Shown: one piece after another, positions 29,174 through 38,900 of the stretch | How the letters are laid out: each line of letters starts with the position of its first letter | How positions within the stretch are numbered: position 1 is the first letter of the stretch | Program-made: the position numbers and the translations under genes | The notes under the pieces: model-generated | Databases searched by the model: none | Told to the model about the DNA's origin: nothing | The model's input: only the letters and a program-made list of their open reading frames with translations | Source of the DNA: a virus | Virus record (IMG/VR): IMGVR_UViG_3300034012_000852 | Coordinates: 1-60,221 of that record | Length of the DNA: 60,221 bases | Strand: one strand, 5' to 3'

Positions 29174-29404
29174 ATGGCCACGCGTGACTACAAGAAGGAA
29201 TACGCCGAGTACCACGGCAAGCCCGAACAGATCGCCAACCGAGCCGAGCGCGTCAAGGCGCGGCGCGTGATGGAGAAGACAGGTGCAGCCAAGAAGGGTG
29301 ACGGCAAGGACGTAGATCACATCAGACCGCTCAGCAAGGGCGGCACCTCCGCGAAGACCAACCTGCGCATGCGCAGCGTCAAGGCCAATCGCGGGGACAA
29401 GTAA
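29174..29404 (+). CDS. small HNH endonuclease, 76 aa
   Basis: The core DGKDVDHIRPLSKGGTSAKT followed by NLRMRSVKANRGDK is a bona fide HNH motif: the DH pair, the GG turn, N, and the terminal Arg/Lys-Asn-Arg. The preceding helix is very basic. Short stand-alone HNH proteins of this form occur in phages near replication or packaging genes. CTAGGAGCCAAGC precedes ATG 29174. Homing or nicking activity cannot be told apart from sequence alone. Confidence 0.8.
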   Translation: MATRDYKKEYAEYHGKPEQIANRAERVKARRVMEKTGAAKKGDGKDVDHIRPLSKGGTSAKTNLRMRSVKANRGDK

Positions 29405-29418
29405 CAACAGGAGAAAGC

Positions 29419-30987
29419 ATGGAAGTCGTTGAGAACCGGTTGCTCGTCTTCAAGACGCGCAACCCGGATAAGTATTCCCTCATCCCCAAGAGCAAGGCAC
29501 TGCCCCGTGAAGGTGGCGGCTACGACGTAGCCGTTTACTGGGGCCTGGACGAAGCGCGTGTGCTGCGCAACCTGGGGGTGAAGAACGTACCGTCTCCCAT
29601 CTACGGGCGCTACGAGTGGCCCGGGCGCTACACGCCGATGTCCCACCAGAAGGAGACTGCCTCCTTCCTCACGCTGCACCGCCGTGCGTTCGTGTTCAAC
29701 GATCCCGGTACGGGCAAGACGCTGTCTGCCCTGTGGGCGGCTGACTACCTGATGAAGCGTGGCGACGTTAGGAGGGTTTTGATTTTGTGTCCGCTGTCGA
29801 TCATGCACAGCGCCTGGATGCAGGACTTGGGTAACAGCGTCATCCATCGCAGCGCGGTGGTGGCGCACCATGCCCAGGCCGCACGGCGGATCGAACTGAT
29901 CCAAGAGAACTACGAGTTCGTCATCATCAACTACGAGGGTCTGAGCCTGATTGCGAACGAAGTTCGCGCTGACGGGCGTTTTGATTTAGTTATTGTTGAT
30001 GAGGCCAACGCCTACAAGAACCCGCAGACCAAGCGGTGGAAGGCGCTGAACTCCATCATCAAGCCCGACACCTACCTGTGGATGATGACCGGCACGCCTG
30101 CGTCGCAGTCACCGGTGGACGCCTACGGTCTGGCCAAGCTGGTCAACCCCAACGGGGTGCCCAAGTTCTACACCGCATGGCGCGATGCCGTGATGAACAA
30201 GATCACGATGTTCAAGTGGGCGCCTAAGCTCGACGCTGCCGACAAGGTGTACGAGGCGCTGCAGCCTGCCATCCGCTACAGCAAGGCGCAGTGCCTAGAC
30301 CTGCCGCCCGTGGTGACGATGACCCGCGAGGTGCCGCTCACGCCGCAGCAGGCCAAGTACTACAACCTGCTAAAGACCCAGATGCTGGTGATGGCTGCAG
30401 GCGAGACGATCACGGCAGTCAACGCTGCCGCTGCGCTCAACAAACTCCTGCAAATCTCAGCAGGCGTGGCCTACACCGACAACAAGGAGGTGGTTGAGTT
30501 CGACGCTACCCCGCGCCTGAACGTGCTGATGGAAGCACTCGAACAGACTGACAGGAAGGTGATCATCTTCGCTCTGTTCCGCTCCGCCATCGACGCCATC
30601 AGCGAGTACCTCAACAAGAACGGCATCGCCAACGAACAGATTCACGGTGGCGTGACGGCCACCAAGCGTGGCGACATCATCAAGCGTTTCCAGACGCAGC
30701 CCAACCCGAGGGTGCTGGTGATGCAGCCTGCGGCTACAGCGCACGGCATCACGCTGACCGCTGCCGACACGGTGATTTTTTATGGCCCGCTCATGAGCGT
30801 GGAGCAGTACACCCAGTGCATCGCACGGGCTGACCGCAAGGGACAGAACGCCGACAAGGTGACCGTCATCCACATCGAGGGCTCGCCCGTGGAGAAGAAG
30901 ATGTTCAAGGCGCTCACCGCCAAGGTGGACGACAACGCACTGCTCGTTGACCTGTTCAACAGCGAAATTCAAGAAAGGGGGTTGTAA
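29419..30987 (+). CDS. SNF2-type superfamily 2 helicase, 522 aa
   Basis: RecA-like domain 1 has MSHQKETASFLTLHRRAFVF, Walker A DPGTGKTLSA near residue 97 and DEAN (VIVDEANAYKN) near 194. Motif III is WMMTGTPASQSPVDAYGLAK. Domain 2 has VIIFALFRSAIDAISEYL, then GVTATKRGDIIKRFQ and motif VI CIARADRKGQ. This is the compact phage SNF2-like or UvsW-like form without large insertions. Likely to remodel forks or branched DNA with the polymerase and nucleases. The leader is CAGGAGAAAGC. Confidence 0.9.
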   Translation: MEVVENRLLVFKTRNPDKYSLIPKSKALPREGGGYDVAVYWGLDEARVLRNLGVKNVPSPIYGRYEWPGRYTPMSHQKETASFLTLHRRAFVFNDPGTGKTLSALWAADYLMKRGDVRRVLILCPLSIMHSAWMQDLGNSVIHRSAVVAHHAQAARRIELIQENYEFVIINYEGLSLIANEVRADGRFDLVIVDEANAYKNPQTKRWKALNSIIKPDTYLWMMTGTPASQSPVDAYGLAKLVNPNGVPKFYTAWRDAVMNKITMFKWAPKLDAADKVYEALQPAIRYSKAQCLDLPPVVTMTREVPLTPQQAKYYNLLKTQMLVMAAGETITAVNAAAALNKLLQISAGVAYTDNKEVVEFDATPRLNVLMEALEQTDRKVIIFALFRSAIDAISEYLNKNGIANEQIHGGVTATKRGDIIKRFQTQPNPRVLVMQPAATAHGITLTAADTVIFYGPLMSVEQYTQCIARADRKGQNADKVTVIHIEGSPVEKKMFKALTAKVDDNALLVDLFNSEIQERGL

Positions 30988-31009
30988 TCGACTCTGGACA
31001 CTGTATACT
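30982..31009 (+). promoter_or_regulatory. candidate sigma-70 promoter
   Basis: TTGTAA at 30982-30987, a 16-nt spacer, then TATACT at 31004-31009, located 28 nt before ATG 31037. It overlaps the end of the helicase gene. A reasonable but unproven promoter for the next two genes. Confidence 0.45.
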
Positions 31010-31036
31010 CTTAGACACAAAGATAAGGAGAAAGCA

Positions 31037-31426
31037 ATGACTGAAGAAACCATCCCGATGGACAAGCTCGTGCGCATGTACACCAAGATGCGCGCAGCCA
31101 TGCAAGACCTCGACAAGCAGATCGAGAACATCAAGGAGCAGCAGCAACAGGTGAAGAACGCCATGAAGGATCAGATGCAGGCGCTCGGTACCAAGTCTGT
31201 TCGCACCGACTTCGGCACGATCACGCTCAAGGAGAAGTCCCGGTACTACACGCAGGACTGGGACAGCTTCAAAAAGTTCATCGTCGAGCATGATGCCGTC
31301 GATCTTTTGGAAAAGCGCATCGCGCAACTCAACATGCAGACGTTCTTGGACGAGAACCCCAGTCTGCATCCCCCTGGACTCAGCAGCCTTGCTGAGTTCG
31401 ATATCGCTGTTACCAAGCCTCGTTAA
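31037..31426 (+). CDS. conserved replication-cluster protein, 129 aa
   Basis: N-terminal coiled coil (MRAAMQDLDKQIENIKEQQQ), then KSVRTDFGTITLKEKSRYYT, DWDSFKKFIVEHDAVDLLEK and NPSLHPPGLSS. I remember this family as a companion of the neighbouring 310-aa protein in many podovirus-like genomes. The layout (coiled coil plus small beta domain) could suit a DNA-binding accessory, but its activity is unknown. ATG 31037 follows AAGGAGAAAGCA and a candidate promoter. Confidence 0.7.
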   Translation: MTEETIPMDKLVRMYTKMRAAMQDLDKQIENIKEQQQQVKNAMKDQMQALGTKSVRTDFGTITLKEKSRYYTQDWDSFKKFIVEHDAVDLLEKRIAQLNMQTFLDENPSLHPPGLSSLAEFDIAVTKPR

Positions 31427-31438
31427 GGAGAAAGCACT

Positions 31439-32371
31439 ATGAGCAACATCGCTCTTTTTTCTGGTTCAAATGTTCCCGCCTTCGCCAAGAAAGGCGAACT
31501 GTCCGACCTCGCCAAGTCCCTCGCAGGTGGCGTTGGTGGTGGCGGCGGCAAGCGGGTGTCGATCAAAGGCGGCGTCTTCCGTCTACTCGTAGGTGGCAAG
31601 GAGGTCGCTGCAATTGATGAACGCTATCTGGACGTGGTTGTCGTCAACGCTGCCCCCAAGATTGGTCGTACCTTCTACGCCAAGGCGTACGACGGTGAGA
31701 CGCTCTCTGGCCCGGACTGCTGGTCTGCGGATGGCGAGACACCTAGCCCCGAGTCTGCGAACAAGCAGTCGGATCGCTGCGCAACCTGCCCCCAGAACGT
31801 CAAGGGCTCCGGTATGGGTGAGTCTCGTGCCTGCCGGTTTAGTCAGCGCCTCGCTGTTGTTCTTGCTAATGATATTGACGGCGACGTGATGCAGTTGCAG
31901 TTGCCCGCCACGTCGATCTTCGGCAAGGAGGAAGGCGACAAGCGCCCGCTGCAAGCCTACGCTCGCTACCTCGCCGCACAAGGCGTGAGCCCCGAGACGC
32001 TGGTCACCCGCATGCAGTTCGACACCAAGGCCGAGGCGCCCAAGCTCTTCTTCAAGCCGATGCGTTGGCTGACCGAGGAGGAGTACGAAAGCTCCGTGCG
32101 CCAGGGCCAGACCGAAGACGCCAAGCGCGCCGTTACCATGACGGTAGCAAAGACGGACAAGGTCGCGGCTCCCCTGGCCCTGGAGGGCACCAAGCCCAAG
32201 GCTAAGGCGGTGACGATGGAAATGCTCAAGGAAGCAACTGAGTCGCTGCAAGCAGCAGTAGCCGAAGAAGAGAACGCCCCGCCGACCAAGCGCAAGAGCA
32301 AGTCGGAAGAACCCGCAACCGCAGGCAAGCCGAATCTGGCTAAGCTCGCGGCTCAGTGGGACGATGAGTAA
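31439..32371 (+). CDS. probable single-stranded-DNA-binding-type protein, 310 aa
   Basis: Contains a beta-rich body (KRVSIKGGVFRLLVGGKEVA), a four-cysteine cluster (DCWS, RCATCPQNV, ACRFSQRL, residues about 93-135) that may bind zinc, and a helical region (RPLQAYARYLAAQGVSPETL). A long Lys/Ala/Glu linker follows, ending in the acidic tip AQWDDE. The acidic tail after a disordered linker is reminiscent of SSB proteins such as T7 gp2.5 and bacterial SSB. A close family recurs beside phage primases (recollection). The ssDNA-binding call is inference from layout and context. Confidence 0.55.
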   Translation: MSNIALFSGSNVPAFAKKGELSDLAKSLAGGVGGGGGKRVSIKGGVFRLLVGGKEVAAIDERYLDVVVVNAAPKIGRTFYAKAYDGETLSGPDCWSADGETPSPESANKQSDRCATCPQNVKGSGMGESRACRFSQRLAVVLANDIDGDVMQLQLPATSIFGKEEGDKRPLQAYARYLAAQGVSPETLVTRMQFDTKAEAPKLFFKPMRWLTEEEYESSVRQGQTEDAKRAVTMTVAKTDKVAAPLALEGTKPKAKAVTMEMLKEATESLQAAVAEEENAPPTKRKSKSEEPATAGKPNLAKLAAQWDDE

Positions 32372-32377
32372 TCAACC

Positions 32378-32396
32378 GGGGGCTTCGGCCCCCTTC
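32378..32396 (+). terminator. GGGGGC-TTCG-GCCCCC hairpin
   Basis: A perfect 6-bp GC stem with a TTCG loop begins 7 nt after the previous stop and is followed only by TTCCACC. It occupies the place where the next gene's ribosome-binding site would be expected, so it may limit both read-through and translation of the HTH gene. Confidence 0.55.
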
Positions 32397-32400
32397 CACC

Positions 32401-32682
32401 ATGTCCTATTCAGTCAAGACTGTTAAGGCCGTAAAGGCATCCCCCAAAACGCTCGGGAGTCAACTCGGGCGTTGGGCCGTACATTTGGACTTCTCGGTCA
32501 TCCGCATCGCCCAGATCACGGGCGCATCGCGTCAGACTGTATACAACTGGATCACTGGCAAGAACACCGTGCTCGCGCCTTATCGGCCTGCCGTTGAGCA
32601 ACTGCTAGAGATTCTGATGAAGTCCAACGATAACGAACAAGCATGGAGCAAAGCATGTCAGGAATTCAGTATCAAAGCCTGA
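32401..32682 (+). CDS. HTH regulator, 93 aa
   Basis: Residues about 30-60 are a clear helix-turn-helix (FSVIRIAQITGASRQTVYNW followed by ITGKNTV), of the Cro/XRE or MerR-like kind, then a Leu-rich dimer helix (VEQLLEILMKSN). Small size and position suggest a repressor or copy-control regulator. ATG 32401 has no visible ribosome-binding site, since a terminator hairpin ends just before it, which implies low or coupled translation. Overlaps the next gene by 28 nt. Confidence 0.7.
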   Translation: MSYSVKTVKAVKASPKTLGSQLGRWAVHLDFSVIRIAQITGASRQTVYNWITGKNTVLAPYRPAVEQLLEILMKSNDNEQAWSKACQEFSIKA

Positions 32683-32852
32683 GCGACGACGAGTTCGCTA
32701 GGCAGATTCAAGCCATCATCGACAAGGCGGGCGTGTTGCCCTCTGAGGTCATTGTGGAACTGGCCTACCGCGTGGACAACGGCGGGCGAGACAAAGAGCA
32801 CGAACGGGCGCGTACCAACCCCAACCAACTGCCGCTGCCCTTCAACGAATAA
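32655..32852 (+). CDS. small acidic protein, 65 aa
   Basis: ATG 32655 is chosen because GGAGCAAAGC precedes it. The chain (LSDDEFARQIQAIIDKAGVL, then SEVIVELAYRVDNGG) is helical and acidic, ending NQLPLPFNE, which resembles the QLPLF-type clamp-binding peptides of replication proteins. That last point is only suggestive. It lies between a regulator and the primase-helicase. Confidence 0.55.
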   Translation: MSGIQYQSLSDDEFARQIQAIIDKAGVLPSEVIVELAYRVDNGGRDKEHERARTNPNQLPLPFNE

Positions 32853-32864
32853 CTCGGGACATTC

Positions 32865-35744
32865 ATGGAACCGCTAGATTTCTTAGCGGCGGTTTTGCCG
32901 TCTCCGGGTCACGGGTATTACTGTGCGGCAGAACTCTCCTCACCCAAGAAACAGCACGTCTTCACCGAAGACTTGGCTGAGATACCCACACACGCACGAA
33001 GCTGGCTTGAGGGGCAGCAGGATGTGTATTTCGCGCTTGCTACGTTTGCGGATCGGGGTAAGCGCACCGCCGACAACGCCGAGTACATCAAGTCCTTGTT
33101 CATCGACATGGACGGGTACGAGAGCCGCGAGGCTGCTCAGTCCGCACTTGATGCGTTCCTAGCCGATACTGGGCTGGACGCCTATGGCAACCCGTGGATC
33201 GTCGCCTCTGGCGGCGGGCTGCATTGCTACTGGCCGTTCGACAAACCCCTGACTGTGGCCCAGTGGAAGCCCATCGCGGAGGCGTTCAAGCGCCTGTGCA
33301 AGCAGCGCGAACTGGCCATCGACAACACGGTCACGGCGGACGCCGCCCGGGTGCTGCGCATCCCTGGCACCAAGAACTTCAAGAAGAAATACGGCGAGCC
33401 CAGGCCGGTGGAAGTCCTGTCGCAAGGCGCGGCTGTCCTCGATGCTGACGAGTTCTTCGCCAAGCTCAGCAGCCTGTTGGGCACAGCCGTGCCCACCCCG
33501 GCACCGCTGATTGACCTCCCAGGCAAGCGCCCGATCAACGCCACCAAGACGGGCGTGCAGATGCTGGCCAACAGCGTCGTGCGTTTCGGCACGATCATGA
33601 AGCGCACCAGTAGCGGGGACGGCTGCGCGCAGTTGGCCCACTACGTGGAGAACGCCGAGGACGACGGCATGGAGCCGCTGTGGCGCGGGCTGCTGAGTCA
33701 GGCCAAGTACTGCGCGGACGGGGACAAGGCGGCAGTCATGCTCAGCCAACTGCACCCGTACGACGAAGACCGGATGCACGCCAAGCTGCGGGATATTAAA
33801 GGCCCCTATCCCTGCATCAAGTTCGATAGCGAAAATCCAGGCGTTTGCCAGAACTGCAAGCACTTCGGCAAGATCACCAACCCCCTGGCCCTGGGCCGGG
33901 AGGTCATGGCCGACACGTCGGAGAAGGAACTGGAGATCACCCCGGCTGACCCGGACGATCCCGATGCGCCCACCATCAAGGTGGTGCGCCCGACGCCTCC
34001 CCGGGGTTACGCCTATGGGGTCAACGGCGGCGTGTACGTGGAGAAGATGGTCGAGGACGCGGACGGCAACAAGCGCAAGCAGCAGGTCATGATCCTGCCC
34101 TACGACATGTTCGTGGTGGACATCCTGAACAAGGAGAACGAGCACACCGTCCACATGATCGCGCACCGCCCAGGCAAGCCTGCGGATGTCCTGTTCCCAC
34201 AGAAGGCGTCGGTCAGCAAGGACGAGTTGATCAAGGCCCTGGCCGCGCAGAACATCATGGCCTCGTACGGGTCAGGCAACGACAAGAACCTGTTCGAGTA
34301 CGTCCGGGCCTGCGTCGAGGAGGCCAGCGTCAACAAGAAAACCGTCAAGATTCCCGGCCAGTACGGGTGGCAAGAGGACGGCACCTTCGTCTACAGCGGC
34401 AAGATTTACCTGCCAGACGGCACCACCCGCACGGTGCCCATGCCCGACCTGCAGAACATCACCCGCATCACGCGCTCGGCGGGTAACCTGGAGAAGTGGC
34501 GGCGCTTCCCTCAGATGCTGATCAAGCGGGAGTTGTACGACCTGTTGGCGATCTCGTGCATCTCTTTCGGCGCCCCGCTCATGCGCTTCACCCAGATGCC
34601 CTGCCTGACGTTCCATGCAGGCTCAACCCAGTCGGGTACGGGTAAATCCTTGGCGCTGTCGCTGCTCAATTCGGTGTGGGGGCACCCGGTGCGATATCGC
34701 ACAGGCAAAAGCACCTCCCCCGTTACGATGCAGCAGCGGATTGGCAATCTTAACTCACTCCCCTTCACATCGGACGAAATCACGCACAAGTCGCGTCACG
34801 ACATGGAGTGGTTCCCGGGCATGGTTTTCGACCTGTCCGAGGGCCAGGGCAAGGAGAAGTCGGAGGTTCACCACAACCGCGAGCGCATCAACCTCGTGTC
34901 GTGGGCGACTCTGGCGCTCTTCACGTCCAACACCCACATGCAGGACTACATGGCTGGTGTGCGAGCGCACACTTCCCAAGGCGAGTTGCTGCGGATGCTG
35001 GAGTGGACGCCCGAGGAGAAGCTGAACTGGACGCCCGAGGAAGAGCAGACTATCCGCGTCCTGCAGGAGAACTACGGTGTGGCTGGTGAAGCCTACGTGC
35101 GCTGGCTCGTGCAGAACCAGGAGACGGCTGAGCGCGTGACCCGGGAAACCATCGCCATGATCAAGCGCGACTGGCAGATGACTGGTGATGAGCGTTTCTG
35201 GGCCGGTGGCTGCGGCGCGATGATCGCAAGCGCCATCCTCGTCTCGTCCAAGTACGCAGGCATCATCGACCTGCCCGTCGCGGAGATCATCAAGAGTCTC
35301 AAGCGCATGGTGGACAAGGCCCGCCGCGTGGTGCGCAACGGCGTGCGCACGGCAGAAGATGTGCTCAACGCTTTCACCCGCGACAGCTACGGCCAGTTCG
35401 TCGTGATCAAGAAGAGCGACGGCAAGGTGTTGGCTGCACTGGGCAGCGGGGAGATCATCGACCAGACGATCACGCGCAACAAGGTGTTGGGGCGCGTGGA
35501 GCACGAGATCGAAGTGGCCGGGTACGTGGACTACTTCATCGAGGAGCAGGTCATCCGCTCACACTGCGTGGCGATGTCTTTCGGTTACGAAGACTTCAAG
35601 AAGCAACTAGAGCAGATCGATGGCTACACCGTGTCGTACATGCGCAAGGACATGATGGCCCGCACTAGGGGGCCGCAGATGCGCATCCGAGCCATGTGCA
35701 TCAGGCGCAGGGTTGAGCGTGAAGCTGCCGTGGACGACGCTTGA
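32865..35744 (+). CDS. primase-helicase (AEP-like primase fused to a RecA-type helicase), 959 aa
   Basis: N-terminal 200 residues: FIDMDGYESREAA near residue 79 gives the DxD metal site, WIVASGGGLHCYWPFDKP near 107 the xHx motif, and AARVLRIPGTKNFKKKYG near 160 the third motif, as in archaeo-eukaryotic primases (AEP). The C-terminal half has Walker A STQSGTGKSLAL near residue 586 and SDEITHKS near 635, like DUF927-type helicases. A Cys/His cluster (CQNCKHFG) near 325 may bind zinc. Length agrees with phage fusion proteins. The gene likely starts replication forks for the family-A polymerase. ATG 32865 has only a weak ribosome site. Confidence 0.85.
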   Translation: MEPLDFLAAVLPSPGHGYYCAAELSSPKKQHVFTEDLAEIPTHARSWLEGQQDVYFALATFADRGKRTADNAEYIKSLFIDMDGYESREAAQSALDAFLADTGLDAYGNPWIVASGGGLHCYWPFDKPLTVAQWKPIAEAFKRLCKQRELAIDNTVTADAARVLRIPGTKNFKKKYGEPRPVEVLSQGAAVLDADEFFAKLSSLLGTAVPTPAPLIDLPGKRPINATKTGVQMLANSVVRFGTIMKRTSSGDGCAQLAHYVENAEDDGMEPLWRGLLSQAKYCADGDKAAVMLSQLHPYDEDRMHAKLRDIKGPYPCIKFDSENPGVCQNCKHFGKITNPLALGREVMADTSEKELEITPADPDDPDAPTIKVVRPTPPRGYAYGVNGGVYVEKMVEDADGNKRKQQVMILPYDMFVVDILNKENEHTVHMIAHRPGKPADVLFPQKASVSKDELIKALAAQNIMASYGSGNDKNLFEYVRACVEEASVNKKTVKIPGQYGWQEDGTFVYSGKIYLPDGTTRTVPMPDLQNITRITRSAGNLEKWRRFPQMLIKRELYDLLAISCISFGAPLMRFTQMPCLTFHAGSTQSGTGKSLALSLLNSVWGHPVRYRTGKSTSPVTMQQRIGNLNSLPFTSDEITHKSRHDMEWFPGMVFDLSEGQGKEKSEVHHNRERINLVSWATLALFTSNTHMQDYMAGVRAHTSQGELLRMLEWTPEEKLNWTPEEEQTIRVLQENYGVAGEAYVRWLVQNQETAERVTRETIAMIKRDWQMTGDERFWAGGCGAMIASAILVSSKYAGIIDLPVAEIIKSLKRMVDKARRVVRNGVRTAEDVLNAFTRDSYGQFVVIKKSDGKVLAALGSGEIIDQTITRNKVLGRVEHEIEVAGYVDYFIEEQVIRSHCVAMSFGYEDFKKQLEQIDGYTVSYMRKDMMARTRGPQMRIRAMCIRRRVEREAAVDDA

Positions 35745-35949
35745 GAAGGGGCAGGGGTTTTTCATCCCTGCCCTAGACCTCGACGCCACGCGTGAGGCGG
35801 GGCTAGTGGACGCTGTCAGGCAGCGGGTGGTGGACGCGCACGCTATGTACGCTATCCACCAGGGCATGCAGGGTGTGCTGTTTTACCGGCACACCAAGCA
35901 CGTCACATCTCCCTCAACTTCGCGGCGTCCGAAGCGTCCCGCACCATAG
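35719..35949 (+). CDS. conserved small protein at the end of the early block, 76 aa
   Basis: Reads VKLPWTTLEKGQGFFIPALD, then VRQRVVDAHAMYAIHQG and GVLFYR, a pattern I remember from phage hypothetical proteins beside primases. GTG 35719 (AGGG upstream) fits better than TTG 35713. It overlaps the primase by 26 nt. Its 3' end overlaps the end of the convergent 2,852-aa gene by 47 nt, and no terminator separates them. The last 18 residues are low-complexity and may be unimportant. Confidence 0.65.
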   Translation: MKLPWTTLEKGQGFFIPALDLDATREAGLVDAVRQRVVDAHAMYAIHQGMQGVLFYRHTKHVTSPSTSRRPKRPAP

Positions 35950-38900
35950 ACGACAGCTTGATCTTCACCTGCTGAATCCGATCCAACAGCGCGCGCTTCT
36001 CGTCTGGCGTCTTGTTGGATGCCCGGATGGCGGCTTCGACCTGCGTCAACTCACCCATCTCCTGTCGGTAGTAGCCCGCCAGTTCAGCCCGGGCGTACTC
36101 GTTGGCACGGGCGTCGAGCAGCGCACGGGCCTCAGCCTTGTCACCTCGGTTGACCAACTCGTTGAACGACGACTGAACTTTGCGCGAGTCGTCCAGGGCG
36201 TCGTAGGTGCTGTTGATGACCCACCGGGCATCGTTGGGCTGGAAGGCGCTGCCAACCACCGGCATGTCGGACAGGCGCTTGGTGGCCTTCTCCGGCGTGT
36301 CCTTTGTGGGGATCGGCAGGCTTGCCGCCTGCAGCAGCGCCATACCCATCGTGCTGAAGTAGCCGCTGATGAGCGCCTCCAGTTTGATGGGGCTGACGCC
36401 CGTCGCACCACCGAAGAGCTTTGCCAGTTCGGTCGTCTTCTCGCGGTACTGATACTCCGGCAGCAGTGCCTGCTCCTTGGCCGACAGCAGCGGGCGCTCG
36501 GTAAACATCGAGTAGTTGGTCATCACCTCGATGGCGGGCTTCATGGCTTGCGGGATGAAGTAAGCAGAGCCGCCAGGGATGGTGTTGCGCAAGATACCGA
36601 GCAGTGCCTCCTTGGCTTGCTCCCCGCCACGCTCGTTGACGATGGTGTTGTAGAGCGCCTCGGGCAACGCCTTGAAGATGTAGCCGATTTCAAACGGGAT
36701 CGGAATGCGTAGGGGCTCCGACACGCCAGGAAGGCGAATGAACCAGTTGCCATACTTCTCAGCAGGCAGCGCGTTCTTGTACGCCTCGTCGTCCTGCATC
36801 GCGTGGGCGTAGGCCAAGGTAGCCGCCATCAGCATGGCGCCGCGCGTGATGAGCTTGGCCTTGATCCGAGCACGCTCGCCTGCCGTAATCTGGCCGAACA
36901 TAGCCCGGTACAGCACGTTCAGACCTTGCACCTGTGCGTTGAAGAACGGGTACAAGGAGTTCGCCATGTGGGCACTGGGCGACGCACCGCGCTTGTTGAA
37001 GTTCATCGACTCCAGCGAGAGCAGCGTGGCCTCCATCTCGGACATGCCCTGCTTGATGTAGCTGTTGTACTGAGCGCGGCGAGTCAGAGCGTCAGCTTCC
37101 ATACCCGCCCACTCCAGCGCGCCGAGGGTCTTGGTAATGGCTGACCGACCCCCGACAAGATCACGCATGATCTTGCTGAGGTCTTCCTGTGTGCCGGTAA
37201 ACATCTGCCCACCGGTGATGCCGCGCCGCTCAAGCGTGCCCTTGGCAGAACTCTCGATCTCACGGAGCGCACCCAGCACTGGCGGGAAGTCAGCACCAGA
37301 CGCAATCGAAGCGGCCAGTGAGTCACGCATCAACTGACGCACCATGTACAGCGGGTTCAGTGTCACAGCGCGGCGCAGCAACTGCGTCGGAACCGTAAGC
37401 GCACGCATGATGCCGGTGGTCTGGAGTGGGATGCCCTCCATGCCCTTGACCAAGATGTCCGCGTTGACGCCCGTGTTGACCTTCTTACCGCCGACTTCGA
37501 CAGTATCGGTTTCAAGAACCGCGTAGCGGTCTTCGCCGTTGTGCTTGAACCGCACAACCTCCGGGCCGTCAACAGGCTTGGATGTGATCTTGGCCATGCC
37601 CAGATCAAGCAACTCAAACATCGCGTTGCGGGTGGCCAGATTGCGCAGCGCCAAGTCCACCATCATGTTGGTGTTCTGCACCGAACTGATCATGAAGTCG
37701 AGGATCGGCTTATCGCCACCCACCAACTCCTGCAGGTGCGGCATGTCCTTGACGTTACCCAGTTTGATCGGAGTCAGCCCGCCAAGCGCCAGTTCAGCAA
37801 CGCCGTTGCGCTCGCGGTACCAGGGAATGTAGTCCTTGGATGCGAGCAGTGCGTCTGCGTCTTTCTTGCTCAGCACGCCTGCCTTCTGGGCGAAGCGCAC
37901 GAGGTTCTCGTTGTACTGGTTGTAGATGTCCCGAGCGTTGTCGAAGATGTCCTGCAGCCCCTCGACAGACCTAACCTGGGCCACGGTATCCCGCAGCTTC
38001 TGCTCAGTGATCTTGGGGTCGCGCAGATCGAGCTTGTCGAAGCCCACACGCTCAGCGCGCTTTGCGGCCAGATACAGGGTGAACAGACGGCTCGTAGCAT
38101 CGACATCGCCGACAAGGCGCGCCGCGCCCTTGAGCGTAACGGCCACTTGCCGCAGGCTTGGGCCGGTCTGGCTCTCGACAATGAACTCGCGCTCACCATC
38201 CCTACGCTGGACTTCGCGGACGTCCAGTGCGCCGTTGGCCACAGACTGCGCCGTGAAGTTCATGCGCTGGTCGTACATGCGCAGGTAGTACATCATCTGC
38301 GTGCCCTTGAGCTTGTCCATGTACTTGGACAGGCGCTCGAACCCGGCAAAACGATCTACCAGACCCGTCTCCATCGCCAGACCGCTGGACTTGGCGCGGA
38401 TGGGTTGCCACCAAGATTGGTTGCCCGCAACGATGCTGCGCCCGAACGCATCCGCCTCGGCCAGGGCCGGGTTCAGATTGCGCGGCTGATTGAGTACCTT
38501 CGGGGCCAACAGCGCGTTGTCGGCCTGGGTCGGACGCGGCACCTTTGTCATCAGGTTATCGACCGCAGCCAGAGTGGCTTCGAGCATGTTCTCCGGCGTC
38601 TTGATGCCAAGCATCCGCAAGAGCGCGCTCTTGAACGAGTCCCACATGTGGCGCAGCGTCCACTTCTGCTGCCGCATCTCTGCCTGCATCACGTCGTCGG
38701 ACAGCGCCTCAGACGCAAACTCACTCAAAGATGTTTTGGCGTTCTCGTTTGTCGCACCCTTTAACTTCTTATACGCCTCGAAAAGTTCTTCCAGTTCCCG
38801 CTTGGCACGGCGCTGATCATCCGTAAGCTGATCCTCGGGCATTTGAATGACGCGCTCGGTAGCGGCGTGCACACCTTCGTGGACAGCCGTGCGCTCATTC

